Of a DNA stretch of 64,000 bases, positions 1 through 11,214 are shown one piece after another; position 1 is the stretch's first letter, and each line of letters starts with the position of its first letter. Position numbers and translations under genes: made by a program. This DNA is from Pithys albifrons albifrons (taxonomy: Eukaryota > Chordata > Aves > Passeriformes > Thamnophilidae). The stretch covers positions 16,178,561 to 16,242,560 of the forward strand of contig NC_092466.1 of the NCBI RefSeq assembly GCF_047495875.1, read 5' to 3'. The notes beneath the pieces are model-generated. The model made no database searches and was not told the origin of the DNA. It was given only the letters and a program-made list of their open reading frames with translations.

Positions 1-327
1 GTCTGAGTTCTTCCACCTGTAGCTAAATGTAAGCAATTTCAGCACATTTAGCACCCCACAAATGCAGGCTTTGGTCTGAAATGAGAGCTTTAACAAGGGC
101 AGATTTCTTAAACAATCTACTGTTACATCAGTCACCTGAATATGTAAGGTGCAAGATTTTGTGTCAGGAAAGCATTCTTCTACTAAAATCATTTGCATGG
201 TCAGATCAGATCAGCTGTCCCTATACCATTTGGGGATCACGAGTTACTTGTTTCCTGTGTCTCCCTATTTCTTTCTTCTACTCTCTTTTTCCATAGGTTT
301 TAATTGCCTCATTGACATCTGTTTCAG

Positions 328-456
328 GACATTTACTGGCAGAGATTATTATCTAGAAATGAAGCTTTCCATCTGCACTTAGGCTTGTTGAGTCCCTTTG
401 ATTTGAAAAAGCCATTCAGTTCCAGTTCAGATAGTTGTCCTTTAAAGAGGCAACAG
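328..456 (+). CDS. Candidate internal exon of unknown gene (43 codons, phase 0-0)
   Basis: A pyrimidine-rich acceptor (GTTTCAG, AG at 326-327) and a strong donor (CAG|GTGAGG at 457) enclose exactly 43 stop-free codons. The peptide starts DIYWQRLLSRNEAF and ends CPLKRQQ. I do not recognise the protein. It could be an upstream ADGRA1 exon, since it ends in phase 0 and the exon at 17819 starts in phase 0, or part of another gene whose end is the candidate terminal exon at 7201-7341. An open frame of this length between usable splice sites can also arise by chance in 18 kb, so this is only a candidate. Confidence 0.28.
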
Positions 457-2531
457 GTGAGGTTACTTGTTACCAGCTTCATTGATGGGAATGTAGTGTA
501 ATTGTTGTATGTGAAGATTGAAATGATTGCAGCTATTGCAAAGCTATCCCCAATTTTAGGAGGAAGGAGAAAACAAAAAGCATTATAGCATAGGGAAGAG
601 CTCCATTTTAGTTGGTTTTGAGGCTTAGGAGTACACAGATAATAATTACTCTTAAGAGGAAGAGAACCAGGAGAGATCTGAATAACAAAAGGGAAGAAAA
701 AATTTGTAAAAAGGGAGAACTGTTTAATCCCAACTTAATAAGCAGTGCAATGCAATAGGTACAAATCTGTGAAGCATAACAGATAGTACTGAGAACCCCA
801 CAGCAACATTGTGTATTTGAGAGTGTTCATTTCAGATTAGCTCGTCTGGTCCCAAGTAACTCAGCAGTTATGTTTTGGGACTGTTTCATCCAAATGGAAT
901 CCATGTCGTGCAGTGAGATTGCTTTGTGAAATCATGGCAATAGAGATCTCACCAGAAAACTGGCATTCAGATATGAATGTGTTAAGATGAAAATAGTGTC
1001 TGAATTTCAGTCTAGTGTTCCAAGTGTAAACTAAAATGTTAATAGGGACACGCCCATAAGTCTATAGTATTTGAGAAGCATGTATTATTAAAAAAATTTA
1101 GTGAGACCTATTTTAGAGGAATGCAGTGGTGAGACTGAATACTTTTCCTCATTTTTAAAATTGCTATCTGAAAGGCCTTTCTCCTAACTGTGTAATCATA
1201 GAATCATAATTTTTTTAACTGTGCTGCAAAGACTTTTTTGAAATGTAACAACTAAATATCCATTAATGTTAGCAATGGTACTTTAACCCTATTAAGGCAT
1301 CTTTGACACAAGGGTATAGACTCAGCTTCAGGGCAAAATGATTCATATCTGCCTATATTGTCATCTTGATTTACTTTTAATTTGTGTTTTATTTTATGAT
1401 ATTACATTACAGCTCAATCTAGGAGGTAATGGATTATTACAGATCTGTAAAATTCCAGTAACAATCATATTTGTCTTTTACCTTTGCCTGTACAGCCTTT
1501 TTTGCTGGGCAAAAAAAATTGTTCCTGTCTGATTTTGTGGATTTGAAGCCCCAGGTTATACTTTATTCCTTCTCCTCCTTTCTACCTTTTTTCTCCCTTG
1601 AATTCTTCTGTTTTAACATTTAAACATTATGCACTCCCATTGTTGAAGATCGAAGTGCTATATAGAAATCCATTTCTTTTTCTTTGTTGCATGTAGTGTT
1701 CCTGTCAGTTCAGTTTAGTGTAACCTTAAAGAAGGGTTGGATTTCAGTATGTGCTTGATTTCACATTGCCTGTCACTGATAACAAATGTATCCACAGTCA
1801 TCCAGGGCTGAATGCATTTCTGTGCTACTTCCTTTCTCAATCTTTTAGATATTCTATGACTATACTTATTTTTCTGTCTTTGTCCTCTGACCAGCATTCT
1901 CCCATAAATGAAATTATTTAAAACTGAAAGCATTGTATTAAAACTAAAACTTTTTATTATGTATTTTCCTCAGGTTTAGAATTCGAAAATCCTCAACCAC
2001 AGATTAAAACTACTTTTAATCACATCAGATTCCTTGTAGCCTCTGAATGTTTTTATTTTAAATGCATTACACTTATTTTACCAGTTTTCTTTTCTGGTGT
2101 ATTTTTAAGGTCTGTGATGCAACAAGTTCTGTACCATACACCAAATGGGAAACCTGCCATAATGTTTAGTTGTGGCATTTCTTTCCAGAAAAATGAGTGA
2201 GTGTAGCATATATCATTAATCGGTATGTAGTTCAGCATGAAATATTCGTAGTATTTTTAGTAAACACGTACTCTGTTTCTGTGTTTGACTTTTTTTTTAG
2301 TTATTAATTTATTATCTTTAGTTTGACTATACATTACATTTTTAATAACTTAGCCATTTTTTCACAACATTTACATTCCTCTCCCTCCCCACTTTTATTG
2401 TACAAATGCACAATTGATATGGGGTTTTTTTAATGTTGTTGTGGAGGTTCCTGTTTTTCCTCAATACAATACATCCTACTACTCTGCAAGCAGATCTGTT
2501 CATCATTGCCATTATGTGTTTATGCAGTGAC

Positions 2532-2935
2532 AATCATAGAAATATAGAATCATTTAGGTTAGAAAAGACGTCAAAAATCATTGAGTGTAGCCATTAACCT
2601 AGCACTGCCAATTCCACCAATTCCACAACTAAACCATATGTCCCATTGCCACATATACATGTCTTTTAAATACCTCCAGGGATAGTGACTTAACCATTTC
2701 CCTGGGCAGCCTGTTCCAATGCCCGACAGCACTTGCAGTAAAAACAGTTTTTCTGATATTCAATATACACCTCCCCTGGTGCAGCTTGACAACATTTTGT
2801 TTCATCGTGTCGTTTGTTACCTGGGACAAGACCAACCCTCACCTGTCTACAGTCTCCTTTCAGGGAGTTGAAGAAAGCAGTGAGGTCTCCCTGGAGCCTC
2901 CTTTTCTCCAGGCTAAACAACCACAGTCAAATCTG
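2532..2935 (-). mobile_element. CR1 LINE 3' fragment with remnant of the ORF2 C-terminus
   Basis: The left end carries the inverted CR1 tail (AATCATAGAA...TAGAATCAT), so the element lies on the minus strand. Reading that strand gives the C-terminal end of CR1 ORF2: a [12 protein letters not shown] segment, then, in another frame, a KLHQGR...IRK segment followed by [20 protein letters not shown]. These are the standard last residues of CR1 ORF2 polyproteins. The two parts are in different frames, so there is at least one frameshift between them. The element is 5'-truncated, as is usual for CR1, and is not functional. Confidence 0.9.
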
Positions 2936-2973
2936 ACCATTTAGTGAAAGAATGCTTGTCGATCAAAAGGATC

Positions 2974-2997
2974 TGAAGTAGCCAGATGGCTACTTCA
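2974..2997. repeat. Perfect 10-bp inverted repeat with 4-nt loop
   Basis: TGAAGTAGCC, then AGAT, then GGCTACTTCA: both arms are exact reverse complements. It sits about 40 bp beyond the inner end of the neighbouring CR1 fragment. No function is evident; it could form a hairpin or be a chance or mutational palindrome. Confidence 0.85.
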
Positions 2998-3124
2998 TAG
3001 TGATGACCAGACATGCAATTGTGTGATGTTTTGTGAGACATCATAAATGTGACACACTCCTGTTAGTTCATATTATTTAGCTGTTTAAAAAGTGAGACTT
3101 TTCTTTCAATGTAAATTGAAATAT

Positions 3125-3247
3125 TAAAAACAAAGCAAAGCAAAATGAAACAAACAACCAACCAACCAAAAAAAACCCCCTAAACCAACAACAACAAAAT
3201 CAAAACCAAACCACAACACCCCACACCCACACACACAAAACCAAAAA
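3125..3247. repeat. A/C-rich low-complexity tract
   Basis: About 120 bp made almost only of A and C, with irregular CAAA, CCAA and CAACA units ending in a short CACACACA run. This is simple low-complexity sequence with no coding signal. Confidence 0.9.
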
Positions 3248-6200
3248 TCTGTAGTTTACTAGAAAAGGAATTAGAGGACTTTATTTTAGAATTCCCTAGC
3301 CCAGAAATTATATTCCAAGGTTCAGATTATTTTCCCAATGGTGAATTGCTGGCTGATACTTTTTGATGAACTTGGATTAAGCTTTCTTTTCTAGCAAGTA
3401 TCTGTATATTGAGCATACACTGATGATGTTAGTGGTACTACCCAAGGTAATCAGCAGCATAATTCAAATGTAAATTTTAGAAAATCGTTTAATAAATATT
3501 CAAATGCATTTCCCCCACAAACTCTTCTATGAATGTTACACTGTCTCTTCTCCATATAATTCCTACATGTTCATTGAGTTAGGAATTTCAGTGGTCCTCA
3601 GTGTATATTGACCATAAGATTACCATTCACTTTTAATTTCTAAAAAAATTCACTGCAGCTTTCTGAAGGTCTCCCAAGTCATACTAGGAATTAATGTATT
3701 GAGCTAAGTGATATTATGAAACTGAAAATATTTATTTGTTCATAAACCAGATTTTTACCTTAGGGTAATGCTGAATTTGTTGACTTAAATCATTGTTAGA
3801 AATGGTCTGCACAAATTCAAACTGATGCTGTATGTGGGAGACAGCTGGTTGTCATGGTAACTGTAGTGCAGCTTTTAATTCCACTTGGTGAGTAATGCTA
3901 ACACAATGTTGCTGAATAGACCATGGCTTAGCAAGTACAAGTATCTTGAATTCTCCATGTCAGTTTTACAAAGCAGGAAAATGCTTTGTTCAGAAATACA
4001 TACTGCATCCTTTTGGGCTTAATGCTTTTGAACAGAGACATTAAGAAAATATATATCTAAAAAGCTACAGGGTATCAAAACTATATAGAGAATGTTTATT
4101 GGGGTGGCTCTCAAAGACCCTGAACAAGGTATTAAAATTAGGAGACAGACTGTAACATACCTATAACTAGTGAATATGGTTTTGTTTTCTTATGACTATT
4201 TGTTGCTGAGTTGTTAATGTAGATCTGTTGAAGAAATGGAGGAATATAAAATTTAAGATGGCAGAAGAGCACAGAAGGGCCAATCAATTTTTATTTTTGT
4301 GTTTATGTGCAGAAGAAAATATTAAGTTATTTCATTGTTAAAACTGAGACATTGATTTATTGCTGTTCTTAAGAGAGGACCTTTGTTTTTCATGTAATAT
4401 GTCCTGTGTGAAAGAAACAAAAACCAATAACTTTAGGTGTAGTTGGGGAAATAGGATCAAAATCTATTGATTAGTTTGCTAATTAGTACTTTCTAGACCC
4501 TCATACTGACTATAAAACTACTTTTCCTTTATGTTAGATAATATAGAAAAATGAGAATACAGATTTTAGTAGTCTGTGCCCTTGGCAGCAGTATTTCCAT
4601 ATCATTGTGGATATATAGATCTTCCAGGACTCAGAATTCCTTCTGATAAAAAGCCCTCATTGCTGAGGTAGACAATTTGGGACTCTGCCAGTTTTTCACA
4701 AATACACTGTCTTTCAGCTAATAATGTTAGTTATTAATTTTGGACATCGTGTTAGTCCTTCACTTGGCATGAGAGACAGGTTTTTTCTGTATTGATTTTT
4801 TTCCCTTTTCCTGCTTGAGCACATTTCTTTCAGGTCCTCACTACTAAATAATTAATTCATACTCTCAGGTACTCATGTCAGTATCTGGTAGTAGCAGTAG
4901 TAAAAGTCCAGAAATGCAGGTGTAGGATTCAGCAAAGTACTCCCATCCTATTTAATGAAGAAAATAAAATGGAAAGTCCAGGAGAAAGAGGTAGTGAAAT
5001 AGTGAACATATTAAGTTTTTATGTTAGAAAATGAACATTGCTACTGTCTAAAATAAAGGCATGTCAGTTTAATAGGAGACTGGAAGTTATTCAGCAAGAA
5101 TTACAGCACACTTAAAAAAAATCCTTCAAATATGACACTGGAAGTCCTTGAGAATGTCTGAATTATACACACAGTTGTTGTGCCTGACTGATAATATGAA
5201 GCCCTTTAAAGTACAGGCCTTTGGTACAAATTTTTGAAGACATTAAATACACTGATGCCAGAAGAATTGACCTTTATGGAAAAAGATTAGAAAATCAGTA
5301 GAGCAAGAGGGAAAATCAAAAATATTCAAACCGTAGTGAATGCTTGCATATAACAATGTAGACCAATTCATTTTTCTACTGATTAAATTGCAAATTTCCT
5401 GCTTATATAACTCATTTACAAGACTTTAAAAGTGAACACTTCATGGCATATAGATCGCTATTTTTAATGAACATGTTCCTGTTGCTTTTTCAGAGTGCAG
5501 CCCTGCAGCACTAATACTTGAAAACTTCTATTAATTCAAAAGCCATGAGCAAGACAAAAAGGCTCTGCTTTCCCATTTGCTCCTGTAGTAGATTGCAAAC
5601 TGAAAGCAGCTTTATATTTGGAAGAATTAGGATAATTATTCTTCTTTTTTGTTTGATCTAAGAAATGGGCAGACAAGACTGAGGTTAAGTTCATAGTTCT
5701 TAGTCTTTATTATTATAAGTAATAGTTTCCTGCCGTATAACTTTAGTCAGGTTAGCACCTATCTGAGTATTTAAAGGAATCCATTATATCAGAAATCTAC
5801 TACATTAAATTAGGAATCCTCATTCTCAACAATCACTGAATGGGAATGAGGAGATGCTCCTCCTGGGCTTAGTTCCGACCTCAGCTGGATTCATTCACTG
5901 TGTAAGAAGTCTCAAGTGACCTTCTTTAGCATCTCAACTCAAAGGTGCTCACTTGAGGGAGAGTGATATAGTGCATACTGCCCCAGAAATATAGTACTGT
6001 CCTCACCCAGTATAAACTGAGTTTTCTAGTTAGTGATGACTGATGACAAGTACTGATAATGTGTGTAGTATTTTAAAATCTTAGTCGGGAACATCATCAC
6101 TATTTCATAGCAGCTGAGCTGCAAAACTTGATTTGACTAGAGGATTAAGATTTTAGTTCAGTCAGCTTTTAGAAATGAAGTTACTTAAAATATGTCAAGT

Positions 6201-7200
6201 GAGTATTTTTGTGGTAACAAAGAAAAAAATTGTTTATGTGCCTAGCTGGTTTCTTAGCATCTGTAAAACATTAAGAAATAAGAGTTAGATTTCTTTCAAC
6301 ATTCTTCAACTAACACAAATGTATGAAGTAATCAGTAGGGAGGTGGAGACATGGTCTCATGAAAGGTTCACTCAGACTTCCATTGTGATTGTTACTGGAT
6401 TTTACTGTGGGTAATGTTAGCAAGTATTTTTGATTTTCACATAACTCTGTGACAAAAGCTTTAGAAAAACTTAATAGAATGAATCAAGATAGACAGTCCT
6501 TAAGTTCTTATTCTGTCTAGATAAATTAGTAATCTGTGATGAGAACAGTGAGAGCACATATGATTCAGCTGGAAGTAAAAGTGTTCTCTTTGGCTCTGAA
6601 TGCTTTCAGGCTGAACTAAAAGACCAATACAACAAACACATGCATGTACCTATGTAGGCATCCCACAGTGTTTTATTTTCAGAGCTTCCTTGTTACTCTA
6701 GTTTAGATTTTTGGTGAAAACATATGTATGAATATATTTGCAGGATAAACAACTTGCATTCTTTCTTTAAAAAAGGAATGGGGGAATTCCTCAGACAATA
6801 CTCTTTTTCTATGTATAACCCAAAATTAGAACAGCTTGGGAAAAGGTAGTATTCTTAATGAGTTGACAACTTACTTTTCAGATGCACTCCCTTTCCCTTC
6901 CTTTTCTGTCTAGTTCTCAAGAAAGTAAGACAGAAACAAAGGCTCACATCACCACTATGGCACAAACTTGGACCCACTAGTGCTGATAATTAGCTCATGT
7001 AAATGCAGCCTTGGATAAATTCCTTTAGTATCTGTGGTCTTTCTTCATACACAAACATATGTACTGAATCAGTGGTTTTGGTCTAAGTAGGTGTTCAGCA
7101 CAGCATTTGGTCAGAACTTTAAAAGTGAAATTTGGACTAACATTTCATTGTCATACTGACCTCAGTATCTTATCTTTTGTGTCCACGCTGGGTGTATCAG

Positions 7201-7341
7201 GATCGTGAAGATGTGTACGTGTCTGATGGAGCAGGGTACATGATTTTGCATGGGGGCTTCAGGGAGCAGCAGCTACTAACAACTTCAGGCACTGACCCTA
7301 GTGGAGTAGTGTCTTCTTCATACTCAATAGCTCAATTATAA
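7201..7341 (+). CDS. Candidate terminal exon of unknown gene (46 codons and stop)
   Basis: A plausible acceptor (TTTTGTGTCCACGCTGGGTGTATCAG, AG at 7199-7200; given as two parts: TTTTGTGTCCACGC then TGGGTGTATCAG) is followed by 46 open codons ending in TAA at 7339-7341. The peptide begins DREDVYVSDGAGYM and ends SSSYSIAQL. The stretch is visibly richer in G and C than its surroundings, which fits coding sequence. An AATAAA lies at 7536-7541, about 195 bp past the stop. It is phase 0 and so compatible with the candidate exon at 328-456. I do not recognise the protein. Terminal frames of this length behind a good acceptor do occur by chance. Confidence 0.3.
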   Translation, partial: DREDVYVSDGAGYMILHGGFREQQLLTTSGTDPSGVVSSSYSIAQL

Positions 7342-10300
7342 GAATTCTCTTAAAATGCCACTTGCTATCATTGCTATACATCCACTTTACCACCAAGGGA
7401 CATAAGGGACTTGAGTACTTTCATCCAAATGTCTGTGACTCAGAACTCTCTTGTGCTGATGTAACTATACTCACTTTAGTCGCTTTTTTACATGTCTTTT
7501 TGCGACACATGTTTTATGACTGGACTGTAGAAGCTAATAAATTGACTGTGTGGCTGAAATTCAGGAAGCAAATTATTGTTTTAGCAAGATGGAGACTAAA
7601 ATATATCAGTTTCTCAAAATGGAAAAAAGAGTTTTGGAACAGAAGGAGAAATTGTATTTGCTCCTCTTGAGGAGATGTATTTTTTTGACTGTTGTGAGGA
7701 TAGTGAACTTGTGTCCTATAAGAGAGGGAAAGAAGGTGTGACTATGCATACATGAACTACAGAAAAGGTAGTCTTACTGATTTTCTTTTTCAAAGATGTA
7801 CCTTTCTCTATATAACAGAGCAAAGGATTGTAGTGATCTTGCATCCGCTTCAACAAATTTGTGCTTTACCCAAGTTATGGCTTACAAGAGTAATGCTGTG
7901 TCTGAATTGTTTAATGACTATAGGGATCATTCTGGAGGGATAGCATCCAAATGATTCAATAGCTGCAGAATATTGCATAATTTTGTGTTGTGGAAATCTT
8001 AAATTTACTTCCTAAAAGACACAAAATGCTAAAACTATTTTCAGCAGTTTCAGCTTTCCTCAATATCAGAGAGGGGCAATGTTTCAATAGTCATCAAGTA
8101 GCAATGTCAGCCTTTCATTGCATTCATCTTTATGAAAAGGCAGCACCAGAAAAACACTTAATACTTGGACATTGTATGCAATATAGAAATTCACTTTCCC
8201 TCAAGAATATTGTATCACAAGATTATTAAAAATTTCTGAATTTATCTTTTTCACTACATTCCCACTTATGTTACTGAATGAAATTTATATTTCTCTGACT
8301 TAACTAAGTGTGGATACCACATTGGTGAAATTAGAAATCCTATCACCTAATATGATTAAATAGTTGCAATATTCAGTCATTTTGAATTACTGTATTACCT
8401 AGTGGTGGTATGACTCTGTACTCATAAATGGATATACACAAATTATCTAAGGCTTTAGAAAAATCATAAAATCTGTAATTGTATGTGCTGTACTCAATTA
8501 AAATGCATATGAATTTTGTTTAGTACAAGAGATAATTTTCTTATGCACGTAAGCCACTTATTAGCCCTTCTTTTAATCAAATTGTGCTTCTCCAACTTTA
8601 GAAGTATTTTTGCTAACATTTTGTGTCTGACTGTTGGGAAATATTCTCTTTGTTCCCATTCATAATATTTTCTTATATGTGATAATTATAAAGCTATTCA
8701 GAAAGACTATTATGAGGCCTACATTAACACAATTCATGTAGTTCAAAAAAGAAATTAAAACTTGTCATGGCAAAAATATGTATGCCAGTTTACCCAAGAC
8801 AGAATTCACAATTTCTTTTTCTAAACTGGTAATAGTTATGTGTAGTTGAATTTGATGGTCAATGAGCTGTAGAAGGCATTTGGTTACTCAGGTATCCTGT
8901 ATAATTATGATGCCCCTCCTAAGATCCATGGTGATAGCTTTGTGATTATTGTCTGCATGTTCCACATAGCTTATGAGATTATTTCTTGTGTCTTTATATT
9001 TTAAGTTACAACGGTTCAGCAGAAGTCCATCCCATTTGTCTGAATGCATCTGCAACTACTAAAACTACAGTCTCATCAATGTAACAAAATTGAATATGCT
9101 TATCATCTTTCCAGAAAAAAATTCTCATATTTAATGCCTGGAGATGAATTGAGCTTCTAAATAAAAAGGAAAAATACTCCTTCATTGCAGGCTGCTCAGA
9201 GGAAAATGCAGTATTTCTAGGAGCTGGTGCATCCCTGAAGGGCCCAGTGAACCAAACTCCTAACAGGGTGAGTCTTCCTGTAGAGCGCACTGCCAGAAGC
9301 CATCTTTTTTAAAAATGAAGCTGCAGTGAGTCTCTGTGGGCTCACAGGAAAACAACAGAAAGTTACTGTGTGAATTTTGGAGTGTGTCCAAAATCCTTTA
9401 AGACTTCAAGGATCTTACTCAAAAACTCAATAAATTCCAGTTGGAAACTCAAAAGCCACCCTTAAGATCTCTTATGTTCTCAGCAAGATGAATATTATGC
9501 ATTCTTTGGCATAACTTTTTGCATTATGGCAAGTCCATTGTGAACTCTGCTTGACTTGCAATAAGGAGCCCTACATTGAAGCAGTCATGTAGTGCTATCT
9601 GAAAAATCTAATGATTAACCTAATAACAAACTTGTGTTGTGTTTTATATCCAATTGATATAATGTTATTCCCTCATTGATTTCTGTTGGGTTTTACAGTG
9701 TTTTTTATGGAGATAACAGTCAGGCAAAAGGTACATTGCCATGAAAGGGTAAAATATGGAAATTTTAAAGTGATATTGCTCATGTGGGGTTTTGGAATAC
9801 ACACACACAAAACATATTAAGAAATTGTCAGCAGTAGGTCTACTGGAGCCAGTGAGTTTGTGGTTGTCACAGATTCACTGCATTTTCTGAAGCTTTTGCA
9901 GAATCACCTGTTTAAACTGGTACTCAATTTGCTCCAAAGTCTTTTTTTGAAGTCACCACAACACCACAGTTAAGTATTATGGCTCTCCCTGTCGATGGAG
10001 CCTGAGTTTGTGGGAGATTGCTAGCTGACTCAACAGTGTAACAGAAGGACTTTTATTATTGGCTTTTATTCAGAGCCACGAGGTTCCCCGGTACTGCTAC
10101 AGATGAAAGATATCTTAATTTTATATTTGATTTCAGGTATCGTGGATCTTGTATTCTTGTTTAGGAATGGTAGTATAGCAATTCAGGTGATTCCATTTTT
10201 ATTGATTCTCTTTTAGGATGTCAGTAGTTATCTGTAACTGATATTGCTGTCATGACCATCACTCAGTATAGGAGACCGAGCTTTTGTAAATTTAGTGCTA

Positions 10301-11199
10301 AAGATCTCTTCAGTTTTAAGAACAAATACTAAGAAACAATAGAAATACGTGTGTCTTCATTTTTTATTGTTCTCTGTGAAATCTGTGTTTAATTGTTTTA
10401 TTTTTAGACATTCATTTTAAAATTTCTAAAATAGGTGTCTACATTAAATAAGTGGCTCAGGTTTCAAGTTCATGGCCTGCAGCTCTTGTATGTGTCCAGC
10501 ACATTTTCAAAAAACTTGTTTCTCAATAAAATAATGCAATTTTCATGCTCAATTTTTTAATTGCATTTGAATCTACCATGACACTATAGATTTTGTAACT
10601 CCTTTTCTTCTTTGTGAGAGTTTTATGAACTTTATTAACTGTATACTGGTGTATGCTTTAATTACAAAATTCGCGAGTCCTTAAAAGGACTTTTAGATAT
10701 CTTGTAAAACAGAGAAATAAACAAAACTTTTCTAATTATGGAATTCTATCATAAAGCTTTTGAATATTCTCTCAAGAGCAGGTAAACTTTTGTGTGGCCA
10801 TAGTGCCTGAAAACTATCCTGTCCTCTCTGTTATAAACTGTAGGAAATATATGCATACTTTTAAGTCTGCATTTTTGCTCTTGACTCATGCCCTTTTTGT
10901 CCTTGTACTCATGCTGGCTATTTGCTTACATTACTCTTGATGTCTCTGTTTTTTAAAAAAGACAACAGGCACAGTTTCTTTCATTTTCCCAGGCTAACAA
11001 AGCTAATTTTTTTTACTCTGCACTTGTGAAACAAATTATTTATTCTAACGATGCTATTAACCATCCTCTACATTAATGCTATTCTGGACTGATTTTTCCT
11101 CAGCCTAGTTGATTAAATAGCATCTTTCTAATTAGGCCTTTAAAATCAGAATATGTTCATGGAAATGAGTCATCTTGTATGTTCTGGACTGTATTTTTC

Positions 11200-11214
11200 T
11201 TTTTTTTTTTTTTT
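11200..11214. repeat. Poly(T) run
   Basis: Fifteen consecutive T residues preceded by a shorter T tract. It is simple sequence; no adjoining retroelement body or target duplication was recognised. Confidence 0.8.

Noticed and set aside
1195..1215. AATCATAGAATCATAA as a CR1 3' end
   Set aside because: Only the tail-like motif is present; the adjoining sequence does not match the CR1 3' UTR.
9191..9267. 77-nt segment between TTCATTGCAG and GTGAGT, open in one frame and ending in phase 0
   Set aside because: It would splice in phase to the exon at 17819, but the acceptor tract is weak and the 25-residue peptide does not resemble the ADGRA sequence expected before that exon.
9006..9290. 94-codon minus-strand open frame
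   Set aside because: The product has no recognised motif. No matching splice sites or conserved neighbours were found on the minus strand.
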